Shown: positions 54,255 through 64,000 of the stretch, piece after piece
How the letters are laid out: every line of letters begins with the position of its first letter
Position numbering within the stretch: the stretch's first letter is position 1
Assembly (NCBI GenBank): GCA_030248215.1
Contig: JASANG010001784.1
Coordinates: forward strand, 1-64,000
DNA from: Enoplolaimus lenunculus
Lineage: Eukaryota; Nematoda; Enoplea; Enoplida; Thoracostomopsidae
Direction: 5' to 3'
Length of the DNA stretch: 64,000 nucleotides
Notes under the pieces: model-generated
Told to the model about the DNA's origin: nothing
Database searches by the model: none
The model's input: the letters and a program-made list of their open reading frames with translations, nothing else
Made by a program: the position numbers and the translations under genes

Positions 54255-57200
54255 ATGCGACTAAAGTATGATGAAAGCAACACTGCATACAAATGTTCGA
54301 AGGCCAGTGACGTAAAAAATGCCGACACTTCCGAAGACAATAAATTAATGCATCTGTGCGATCCTCTGCTTAACGAATATGCGATCACAGCTGAATAGTA
54401 AGCCTTTAGGACCCGATACCGTCGGGCCCGGCGAACCTGATTCGGCACCGAGCAGAAGGGGTACGGGATTAAGCTGTATTAATAATAAGACAAAGGCACA
54501 ACAAACATTGACATATAGTTTACTCCTTTCCACTCCGATCCTAACTAGTTTTTCGGCGGAGAATTCGTTATACGAAATTACTGAAAATTCCAGCCACAGG
54601 CTCAACCGAGTTAACCGAAAACACGTTGAAAACTGAACAACAATGATCAAAACTGTACACGCCAACAAGCTACTCGACTAGTTGCTAACTTACCAAAAAA
54701 TGATTCACCAAATACAACTTTAAATCACAATTCTTATTCGTCAACGAAAATTTAGAAAAATTGATAGAAAATAGCACATTTTCTCGCAAGATCGACCCAA
54801 GTCCTTTTCCAGCGTTGCAGCGATCGCTAGTGGAACTGCGATTGAGGGTTTTGCATAACTTAGTCAATAGCTGCCAATTAGGACTGTATCATCAAGCACG
54901 CCGTTGTCTAGTCGACCATAACAAGGTGTTGTTTTAGCCGGCATGCTTGCTTGGTTAGCGATTGAGTTGACATCTTCGTTACCCGGAAGGCTGGTATGAC
55001 CAGGTTTCCATTACACACGCAACTGGCACTCTTGCTCGACACATTGATGATCATGTACATACGGTGTATACTGTTTCAAACACATGCTGTAATTGCTTCG
55101 GTTGTTAAGCATAGTTGTCTTTTTGCGAGATGTGCAAAGATTTCTATTTCGAGAAGCTTTTTAAGCCGCCTCATTTGCCACACTGTCAAATACCCGACGG
55201 TTCTATTGTTTTTGCTTGAAATTTAATCATCAGTGCATTGTGCAAGAAGCAGAACTTAGCTTTTGGAATATCACAATTTCGCCGCTAAACTTGTCAGAAT
55301 CACAGTAGGGTGGCAACAAAAGTTCAGATTGGGATTTGGCAAAGTTTGGCGGTTTGGATTCGGACTCCGAAAACCAAATCCAGCAATTTTCGGCAATATG
55401 TGCTTATAATTTTAAACATTGAAAATTAAAAATAAATTATGCAAATCACTATTTTCTTGTTGTAGGTCACAAATCTTAGAACTGAGGTCGGGCACAAAAT
55501 AACTACTGCTTGCGAAAAAAGTTTCACTTTCTTAAGTAGGGGATGGTCTTACGTAGCGTGGCGCCATTAGTAGTGCACGGCTGCACCTTGCCATAAACTG
55601 CGGCCGTATCTCCATAATAAATACCGTCATCGCTGATGTCTGAATAACACATCGTGTTTGCCAGAAAGATCAGAACACCGCCTTGACGCTGCTGTTCGTG
55701 ACCTTTGCGCTGCTGTGCCTGGTCGTTGACACCACACAGATGCTTCGTAATGCTCATTTATGCCGTTGCGTAGTTATTGGTAGGGAAGTACGAGTTAATC
55801 GGCATCAGGAATGATAGGAACTTTTCGTGAATATTGACATCGGCATTGCAAAAGAATTGCCGATACTTTTTGCACATGATACTGTGCTTGAGTTGGAATG
55901 GTATCAATTTCAGTTATTAGCACATCGGTGTGTCTGATCATGGAAATTGCTGTCTCTCTTGCACTTGTTTTTGAAAAAAAGCTGAAATGAACCGTTCCGA
56001 TAAAATGATAACCTTTTATGGTTGTTAGCAGGGTGCAACCGGAATTTCGGTTCCGGTTCCGGCTTTTTTTCACCTTCCGGTTCCGGTAAATTTTTACCGG
56101 ATTTAAAATTTCCGGTGTTATAATTTGGCCGTTTTCTTAAGTTTGCTAATTTTTCAGAATCTCTTTTGAAAGCCATTTGTACTCCGAATATAAGCCATTG
56201 ATGGTGGATTTCACTTCAGCCGATGACGAAAATCTAAAATACAACAAATAAAATAAATACCTATGTTCGACTAAGGTTATTTCACAAATAATAGAGCAAA
56301 AAATAAGATTAAAATGAAATTTTTGGTGAAATGCATTTTTCACTTTCGGTTCCGGTTCCGGTAAATGGTAATTCCGGTTGCACCCTGGTTGTTAGGGTTT
56401 CAATCTTCGCATTTATAATGGTGTAATGTTGTATCCTATCTGTTCTTTAAGCATCGTGTACAAAATTGGAATCGGCATCGGCATACGTATTTTAAAAATA
56501 AAATTCGGCGTCGGCAAAAATTTGGTGTCGGCACATTTCTACTATACGTGTTATTGCGTTGTGTTTTTATCCTGCATTTACCGCTATGACATAATATAAA
56601 ACTTGATATTCTTGTTTCAGCAGCTATTTTATCAAACAACAGTTACCCGGTGTTTATCTTATTCCAACATCTCGCAATTCATACGGTAAGTCTGCTGGTT
56701 TGTAGAACATGCTTTAGTTTTTTTGAGTTCGCACAACCTAGGTTTGCGTACTTGTTAATGGCAGCTGTCTGAAACAATACACCTTTTACCCTTGAATGAA
56801 GCATGTTAGCAATACATTACGCTGCCATTGCAACAACTTTTTATACCGGTATATGCGCACATGTATGACAATAAATTTTTGCGTTACGTACACTTACTGT
56901 GCATATACAACGAAAGTCAACGTAGATTATAATGTTATATTATAATAAGTTTTTGGCTTGCATATCGCGTGAATTAAATATGTGCCTGCAGTGCGCTTTA
57001 TTTGGTGCATGTGGATTTCAGAGTGGTTCGGTGTTCTGTTCATTCGCCAAGGCTTATATCAAGGTGCAATACTGCGCTTTTTACTGCTGATTCCTGAAGA
57101 TTTTCCAAACGCAACAGTTGCGCCTGTGAGTTCAACACTTAATGTTTTCTATCGTCAAGTTATTGCTGATGTTGTTACATTCATAAATTCGGTGTTTTAG

Positions 57201-60200
57201 TATTAAATTAGCTTTAAATGAATAGCTAAAAATCGTATAACGTTCTCAAATTCGTACGAGGACGTGGGGTTTTTGGAACGAATAGGTACCGTAAATAAAG
57301 ACAAAAAGACATAACGCTCACGTATGCATTGATTGCTTGTGTTATATTTGTCACATGTTGGGTTTTCGTTTCATGTTATATACGTAATCTTTATCATAAT
57401 TCGTATTATTTACGGTCTATAATTGTTGACGCAGTGGTAATTTGCTGCATTACGCTATATACGTAAGACTAAGTGCATTTCTCAGACATTATTATTGAAA
57501 TATAATTATTTATATGTTGAGGATCTAAATTTGTTTATATTTTCAGCGAGTTATTTTTGATCTGGCAGTGTTTCATCCGTTCGTGTCTGCGGAGTCCGGT
57601 GAGCTGGATGTTAAACGAGCATTTCCAGTATGGAGGTATGCGCCTTTGTTGTTTTGTTTTTGAAAACATTTCTGAACAGTTAACATCATGGTATTAAGAC
57701 TTACGAAAATTTATGGCAATTAGAAGAACTTTGAATTCTTATACATGGAATGATTTTGTTTCTAAGAGTCAATTGGTTATATCTAACGTATCGTGCGTTA
57801 CAAGAGATTGGCTGGCAATCGTGACTAATTATGCGTTTAAATAGTAAGCATATTTCAGCGTTACAGGAGCGGTGACAGGAAGCCAGTATATCCATGCCCC
57901 TTTCAGTGATTTCAAAACTATTTTCAGACAGATACTGCAAAGACGGAAATATTCAAAAAGTTAATAGTCGAGTTACATAAAATATAAGCGCTTTTCGAAC
58001 CCCGAAAAAAACTGGGACGGCCAGTGAGTGGAGCATGAACTTAGTCATAACATATTGTGATTACAAATATTTCTAACCATTTGTCTCGAACTTTAACTGT
58101 TCAAGGGATGTTGTGCCGTCAACTCTGTACGGAGTAGTGTGCGCTATTTTTGAAATTGTTGTTCGTTGAGAACGTTATATGATTCAGCTATTTTTCAGGA
58201 AGCACGCACATCATTTGTATCAAGTGATTGTGTACATGCAAAGGATATTTTATCGAATTGAAACTCAAAATCCGGTCGATGCTTATGCTGCGAAGTTGTA
58301 TGTTTTGATTATAGATGGGAACCGGATATCCGGATTTGAAAAATATTGATAATATATCACTTTACAACATATTTTGATGTTCTCCTGTGTATTGAGACAT
58401 GTTTAACGAATCGCGGAGGCTATTGAATTTTCAACAAACTGCTTAAAACAGTTTCGAATTTCAATAATATAATCGTCTTGCCTAGTGAAAACACGTTTAG
58501 AAAATAGCTTGTGCGGTTGTTATCTTGTGTCGTACGCATTTTTTAATTTCTAGCTGTTCAGGTTTCTGAAATTTTCTAGTTGGTAATACCGTATAGGTTT
58601 TGTGATTTCTAAAATTTTAATCCGTTGTTGTTGTTGTTGTTATCGATCACAGCTTGGGTTTTGTATTTTCTTGAAGTAATATGATTCGTGAACCATTCGT
58701 GACGATGTTTTAAATTGGTCGCCTGAAAACTTATTTACGAATTTCTTGATGTAAGTAGTGTTAATGGATTTTTTTACTGTTTCAGATACGAAAATGAACC
58801 AGAACAATTTCGTTTGAAAGTAGCTGAATCTGTCAGGTTAGTTTATGCGTTATACATTTAGTGAGGAGACAGTTTGAATTTTGTAAAATAAGAAACCGAT
58901 TAAGTTGGGAGTGGATTAAATAGGTAACATTCCGGTCGCACCATCATTTTTATATTTTCTCACGGTGTTTCTAGTGTCAACTACATACATTGCGTATCTG
59001 TGTTCTGCAATGATGTTATATCTTTGTATTCATTTGCTTTAGAAGATCTCGTGAAACTGTGTATGATCCACCGGAATCGTCAGATCCTCATGCTATCAGG
59101 TAACTTGGGTATCACTCAGTGAAAACTTTGGTTATTTTTACCTTGAACAGAGTTATAAAATTTTTGAATACCATATTGTATTTTACGCTAAAATCACCAA
59201 AACCTAGAATACCATATTGTATTTTACGCTAAAATCACCAAAACCTAGAATACCATATTGTATTTTACGCTAAAATCACCAAAACCTAGAATACCATATT
59301 GTTTTCTACGCTAAAATCACCAAAACCTAGAATACCATATTGTATTTTACGCTAAAATCACCAAAACCTAGAATACCATATTGTATTTTACGCTAAAATC
59401 ACCAAAACCTATTAAATTCTTGTCTAACTGGCCCACAATCTTTCAAATCTAAAACCTAGACAGGGAATTTTTCAAATCCATCGCAATTTCTGAAATTCAC
59501 GACCCGGAACTGCCAATTAAATGTTCCGAAATTTTTCAGTAGACAGGTATCAACAACTGGAACAAATTGCCCAAATGCGAGGGATTTTTCTGAATGGTAC
59601 GATCACTGCCTGCGCTCGGCAGCTCAGATATACATGTACAATATGCTCAGTGTATAAGTGCGGGTGGCCTACTCATCATACATTAAGTACTGGTTGAACC
59701 GCGCGAGCGAGCCGAATGAGACGCAAACAAAGATAAACATAACATTAGACAGGGAATTTTTCAAATCCATCGCAATTTCTGAAATTCACGACCCGGAACT
59801 GCCAATAAAATCCCAAAATTTTTAAAAAAGAACAACTGGAACAAATTGCCCAAATGCGAGGGATTTTTCTGAATGGTACGATCACTGCCTGCGCTCGGCA
59901 GCTCAGATATACATGTACAATATGCTCAGTGTATAAGTGCGGGTGGCCTACTCATCATACATTAAGTACTGGTTGAACCGCGCGAGCGAGCCGAATGAGA
60001 CGCAAACAAAGATAAACATAACATTTTTAGAACAGAATTGGTTGATTGTTTTCAGATTTAGTCCTTGGGATACTGAAGTTCATGCGAAAATTCGCGAAAA
60101 CATATTTAAACGAATTAAATGCAACGAATACGCACTGTCAACACTGCACGATAATCTGTCAACAACCACCGATGTCACTGCGTTTGTTGTCAATAACGCG

Positions 60201-60356
60201 ACTGAAATGGGAATTGCACCGTTAGCAGCTGGGAACCGTTCCAAAGTAGGCAATGCGTCGTCACCAGAAAAAAGTTTCCCACAAAACGCACAAACTTCCG
60301 GGTTGACATGGTTTGACGCCGATCGATTTCAAATAATGTCTATTGATAAAGATTGA
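54255..60356 (+). CDS. AKTIP: AKTIP (FTS) homologue, UEV-domain protein, complete
   Basis: Member of the FTS-Hook-FHIP family that links vesicles to dynein; a ubiquitin-conjugating-enzyme fold without catalytic activity. Exons: 54255-54397, 56621-56685, 57022-57125, 57547-57635, 58199-58297, 58786-58836, 59043-59099, 60056-60356; all phases agree, 302 aa against 292 in human. Blocks: [116 protein letters not shown] and [14 protein letters not shown]. The SGELDV segment has no cysteine where active E2 enzymes have it, as expected for AKTIP. The start follows an acceptor-like TTTTTTAG ending at 54245 with a 9-nt leader; a coding exon further upstream is not excluded. The last exon sits next to a tandem duplication. 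Confidence 0.92.
56029..56387. mobile_element. hAT-type MITE family C, young copy (AKTIP intron 1)
   Basis: Runs from CAGGGTGCAACCGGAATT to AATTCCGGTTGCACCCTG with GTTGTTAG on both sides (56021-56028 and 56388-56395). Same orientation and nearly the same sequence as 50066-50448. Confidence 0.92.
59166..59411. repeat. 41-bp tandem array, six units (AKTIP intron)
   Basis: Unit starts CTAGAATACCATATTGTATT and continues ACGCTAAAATCACCAAAAC; six units, almost identical, one with TTGTTTTC in place of TTGTATTT. Confidence 0.93.
59457..60026. repeat. Tandem duplication of about 285 bp before the last AKTIP exon
   Basis: AGACAGGGAATTTTTCAAAT to AAAGATAAACATAACATT occurs twice head to tail (about 59457-59744 and 59745-60026), differing mainly around 59520-59560 versus 59805-59835. 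Ends 30 bp before the last AKTIP exon. Confidence 0.88.
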
Positions 60357-60620
60357 AAAATTGCTTGATTGAAAATAATTTGGGCCAATCTTATTTTTAG
60401 GGGCGTAACAGTAGTGAAAATTGGTGACGATTGAAAATAATTAGGGCCATGTATTGCGAAATGATATTCTTTGGTTCACACGCGACCAAAAGTAATTCTA
60501 ACATCTGACAAATGCGCTGCGAGGTCGGAACACAGAGCATTCATTACTGTTAGGGCAACCAAGAGTTGAAACAAACGTAGAGAATCAAAAATGACAAACC
60601 AAACCCCAAAGTTGTAGAAA

Positions 60621-60695
60621 TGCACTGTAAAAAATGGGGAGTCAAATTGGAAATAGGCTTTTCCTGACTACACAAACCGAGTCAAATTTGACTAT
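60621..60695. mobile_element. Palindromic MITE family P1, fragment
   Basis: GCACTGTAAAAAATGGGGAG then CTGACTACACAAACCGAGTC; one arm only. Confidence 0.6.
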
Positions 60696-60699
60696 GTTT

Positions 60700-60705
60700 T
60701 TTATT
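60700..60705 (-). terminator. Polyadenylation signal of the LDLa gene
   Basis: AATAAA on the minus strand 37 nt after the stop codon, next to the P1 fragment. Confidence 0.6.
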
Positions 60706-60741
60706 TCAATAAATATCCGAGTTAAATCACAAAAAAACTGT

Positions 60742-62554
60742 TTATCGATTTGCTTTTCCACGCTGTTCTTGCTGTCCTTGCCGTTCTTGCTGTCCTTGCC
60801 GTGCGATCTGGAAAGGGAAAGAGAATCGGCAGTTCGATTCATCGCTGCGATCCCCACAATCGTTGTCTCTGTCGCAAACCCAGTTTTCATTGACGCACTG
60901 GTAGTTGTCGCATCGATATTGGGTCAATCCGCAGCTGTCTGAAAATGTTGCACTCGATATATTTTTACTGGTATTTTTTCTGAAAGGAGATATTTTACGT
61001 TTTGCGCTTGCGGAACTGTTTAGTACAGATCCAAGCATATTGGACCTCCGCGGATATCCAGATATTAGCGAACCGCCGCAATTTTTATCGTCATGTGTTA
61101 TAAGTAAATAAGTGGTAGTACACTAAAAAATGGGAGTCAAAATTGACTCTCGGAAACAGGCTTTTCAATGACTACACAAACAGTCAAATTTGACTCAGTC
61201 AGGATAAGCCTATTTCCGAGAGAGTCAAATTTGACTCATTTGTGCAGTGTAGAAACACGCTCAAAGCGATATAATTCTGGCAACACTGTATGAAAAGTGG
61301 CGTGGCCCGTGTGCCCCTCACTTGCCGGCTGTCCTGTTTTGCCCAAGAAGAAACGGCGGCGGAAATGCACTTACCACATCCGGATTCGTCGCTTCCATCT
61401 CGGCAATCGTTATCTTTATCACAAACAAAATCCAAATCGATGCAAGACAAATTGTCACATTTGAATTCGCTGTAGTGACAGCGACCTGAAAATATTTCAA
61501 GTTTATTGTCGACCTGAAAATATTTCAAGTTTATTGTCGACCTGAAAATATTTCAAGTTTATTGTCGACCTGAAAATATTTCAAGATTATTGTAGTTTAT
61601 TGATGCATATCTGACGCTTAAATCCTGTATTCTCAAATACTACTTAATTTCGATTTGCAATACAGGTAACGACCTAAGCGTTAAAACATGCTTGAGACCT
61701 TTGATGTCTGTTTCATGTGTATTAAATTTTGCTTGATCCGTACGCTTTGCCATTTTAAGGACGAATTGTTCCCTTACCGCAACCGGCTTCATCGCTTCCA
61801 TCATCGCAGTCACTATCATCATCGCACACATAATTCGAATTAATGCATTGGTTGTTTTTGCAACGAAATTGGCTCGACGAACAGCGTCCTGAAAATAATT
61901 TAAGGTAGGCCGTTACTACGTTACAAATCCGACCATCACAAATATGATTTTCGCTCATTGTTTACCAAATCGAATCGAAACCAATTCACAATTAAGGAAG
62001 GTCTGATTTGTAGAACCCAATTAAACAAAGGAACCACTCACCGCAGCCAAATTCATCACTGCCGTCAGAGCAATCGTTGTCAGAATCACACCGGAACGAA
62101 TCAGACACTGTATTGCCATTTCGACATCGGAAACCTGCACCAAAACACCATTTAAATCAATGACTATTTTCAACTCAGGATGAGTTGCCAAGATTCAGCT
62201 CATTCCGAGGTACACTCGGGACTGCTCGAATGAGTTTAAATCAGAAACTTGCTACCTGGTTGACTATTTAACAAAATTCATAGCTGAAAGATTTAGTATA
62301 CGCAATCCTTTCAGCAAGTAATTCGTAAAACCATGTTGCTCCTAAGCATTATAGAAAACGGGTGGTACAAATTTGCCAATGCCAGCTGTTAAACTAATTG
62401 AACCCAGTCCGGCAACCAACAAACGCTACATCCAGCCACATTCTAATTACAAACCAAACTCTAAAAGCCCCCCTTAAATTGTATTTTGCCGTTCACACTT
62501 ACCAAGCGACAATGTGCACATTGCCAAAACGACTAACACCAACAAAGCTTGCAT
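60742..62554 (-). CDS. Secreted protein with four LDL-receptor class A modules
   Basis: Minus-strand exons 62554-62503, 62134-62042, 61888-61778, 61485-61375 and 60938-60742; every intron falls in phase 1 between modules; 187 aa. The first exon is a signal peptide ([17 protein letters not shown]). Each of the next exons encodes one module with calcium-binding CDxDNDCxDGSDE at its end: [54 protein letters not shown] and [18 protein letters not shown]. The first module is short: it begins FRCRNGN and lacks the usual first cysteine. The tail is QG-rich ([15 protein letters not shown]). No membrane segment, so a secreted ligand-binding or adhesion protein is inferred; no specific family recognised. 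The acceptor of the 61485 exon lies in a 28-bp tandem array. Confidence 0.9.
61119..61251. mobile_element. Palindromic MITE family P1, short copy (LDLa gene intron)
   Basis: TACACTAAAAAATGGGAGTC to GACTCATTTGTGCAGTGTA with the arms reduced to about 60 bp each. Confidence 0.72.
61485..61596 (-). repeat. 28-bp tandem array duplicating a splice acceptor
   Basis: Read on the minus strand the unit GTCGACAATAAACTTGAAAT plus ATTTTCAG occurs about four times, so the real acceptor (ATATTTTCAG/GTCGCTG) is preceded by three more ATTTTCAG/GTCGA sites 28 nt apart. The last upstream unit is diverged. Confidence 0.9.
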
Positions 62555-62663
62555 TTTCGAAGCTTAATATTAAAAATTTGGCAGAGAGAAAATATCACAA
62601 AACTCAAGAAAGACAACGTACGAATCTGTTCACAACCAGCAGACCCCAAATGAGCGTGTGTCC

Positions 62664-62670
62664 TTTTATA
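62664..62670 (-). promoter_or_regulatory. TATA box of the LDLa gene
   Basis: TATAAAA on the minus strand, 110 nt before the start codon, in the context GGATATAAAAGGACAC. It fits a transcription start near 62635 and a leader of about 80 nt without intron. Confidence 0.65.
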
Positions 62671-63600
62671 TCCTTACAAAGCCCTGGCTGTACACAGGAT
62701 AGGATACCATTATTTGCATATTCAAATAATTTGCATTTTACATGACACAAAGAGAAGCTGATATGGTTAATTATTATAACAACGGTTTCTAAAGTGCGAA
62801 AAGAACGAATTTATCTTAACATGTAAATTTCAAGGTTCCAACGGAATTCTGATTCCGGATAAAATTCCGAAAAAAATTGGTTTCCGATTCCGACTGGCTT
62901 CTATTTCGATGCCGGAATTCCGACTTTTCTATTACAAATTTTTAAGGTGATTCAACTTAAATTTTGCCTATTTTTTCGTTTGTTTAAAAATCTGTTGGTA
63001 TTTGTTAGTAAGTATTCTCAGTAGCAGAGTAAATTATTTCACTGATTATCAAAATGTGACTGCAATTGAAAACTTTAAGCTCCACCTTTAAACGACTCAC
63101 AAAATGTAAACTTAAAAGCGCACTTCATAGTGGCAAGCACTCAACCAGTGATGTTTGCCCCACTAGGTAGTTCTCAAATATAGCTCGATATTTGATTCAA
63201 CAGCATCCTTACTGTAGTGAAAGCGACGCTCCATTGAATTGGTTAATTTTAAAAATTTGGTTCCTGTTATTTATGATTTCATAAGACTTCATATTTAAAG
63301 TTTTGAAATGCTCAAAATTGTTTTATGAATGTTTTAGAAATTTTTTTTCTGAAATATACGACAAATTATGTCAGACACAAAACACAGAGTTTTGCCATGG
63401 TAAGAGACTTCTAAATTGGTGGCTAAAGCTCAACCCAATACCCTAATTTTACAACCTAACATACGTGCAAGGCGCAAACTTATGTTGGGGAACCTGCGCT
63501 TAACCCGAAATATCTTTGAAATTCGATTATATATTTATATACCCTTTTAAGAATATAAAACGGAGCAACTTTTTTACATTAAAGGCAACTATTTCTTTAT

Positions 63601-63700
63601 GCGGGGTTCACGTTATAACCGGGGCAGGCGGGACACGGTTTGTCCCATGTTGATTCGACGTCAACGTTAAAATTCGGGCTCTTATATCGGGTCCACAGAC
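63601..63700. repeat. Dispersed repeat, inverse copy of 43480-43587
   Basis: GTTCACGTTATAACCGGGGC, GTTTGTCCCATGTTGATTC and CAACGTTAAAATTCGGGCTC are reverse complements of words at 43480-43587. Confidence 0.7.
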
Positions 63701-63708
63701 AAAACTCG

Positions 63709-63850
63709 AATGTCATATGACATTAGCTTACAAACCACTGCTCTCAAATGATCAATGTGTATAAGGGACGGTATGTCATGTGATATTGTGGGACATTTAT
63801 GCGAATATCATATGATATTCCAAAATTTCAACGAATATCATATGATATTC
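63709..63850. repeat. Cluster of perfect palindromes centred on CATATG
   Basis: AATGTCATATGACATT at 63709-63724 and GAATATCATATGATATTC at 63803-63820 and again at 63833-63850, the last two exactly 30 bp apart. Could be binding sites or the end of an unknown repeat. Confidence 0.6.
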
Positions 63851-64000
63851 AGCGGGACAGTGCAACCTTTTGGTAGTAATAAATGAATGTAAAGTTGGAC
63901 GGCGAGGTACAAACGTGCTTTAAATACCAAATACATGCCTGCAAATCGTTTTCGACAAAAATCGCTTAAAACCACAACTTCATAATTCAAAAATTCAAAT

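Larger units (their letters stand above)
60357..60741. other. Tail-to-tail gap between AKTIP and the LDLa gene
   Basis: Holds both 3' UTRs, short T-like words (GGGCCAATCTTATTTTTAGG near 60382) and a P1 fragment at 60621-60695. Confidence 0.5.
62671..64000. other. Right-edge stretch, upstream of the LDLa gene
   Basis: No exon recognised. Holds a family C relic near 62833-62945 (TTCCAACGGAATTCTGATTC, ATTCCGACTTTTC), the repeat at 63601-63700 and a cluster of NdeI-centred palindromes. Confidence 0.5.

Overview
The window reads as nuclear DNA of a repeat-rich, AT-rich invertebrate animal with short exons, GT-AG introns of 0.1 to 4 kb and strong TTTCAG-type acceptors. The gene content (a cholinergic locus, a Wnt5-type ligand, AKTIP and PHYHD1 orthologues) is bilaterian. 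The divergent proteins, the MITE-dense introns and splice-acceptor-like sites 9 to 23 nt before three start codons fit a tunicate best, but that assignment is an inference.

Layout. 1-600 (+): 3' end of the vesicular acetylcholine transporter (VAChT). 10613-27678 (+): complete choline acetyltransferase (ChAT), 14 coding exons, 616 aa. VAChT lying directly upstream of ChAT on the same strand is the conserved animal cholinergic gene locus, so 601-10596 is probably a shared intron or intergenic part of one regulatory unit: one protein makes acetylcholine and the other loads it into vesicles. 35972-39860 (+): Wnt5-type ligand, first exon(s) not found, with an in-frame heptapeptide minisatellite and other insertions. 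40306-41653 (-): ZNF593/Bud20-type zinc-finger protein, 3 exons. 45621-52721 (-): PHYHD1-type phytanoyl-CoA dioxygenase, 10 exons, 294 aa. 54255-60356 (+): AKTIP/FTS-type UEV protein, 8 coding exons, 302 aa. 60742-62554 (-): small secreted protein with four LDL-receptor class A modules, 5 exons, 187 aa, TATA box upstream. Exons were joined by splice sites, reading phase and protein family similarity recalled from knowledge; no search was run.

Between and inside these genes the DNA is largely short non-autonomous DNA transposons. The main families are: (T) elements with GGCC-ATGTAAAG-type ends, 8-bp target duplications and TTAGGC-like hexamers inside, about 20 copies; (pB) TTAA-flanked elements with a tRNA-like pol III core, about 7 copies; (P1, P2) long palindromes with TACACTG ends; (C) hAT-type elements with CAGGGTGCAACCGG ends and 8-bp duplications; (A, V, G, E, H, W) further TIR or palindromic families. 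There are also several tandem arrays, one duplicated block of about 430 bp and one GC-rich stretch, both of which look like assembly or read errors. No virus-derived element, LTR element, long LINE, rRNA or CRISPR array was seen.

The observations most worth pursuing are the TTAA MITE with a tRNA-like core, the minisatellite inside Wnt5, the telomere-like hexamers carried by the T family, the multiplied splice acceptor in the LDLa gene, and transposon ends lying within a few bases of ChAT splice sites.
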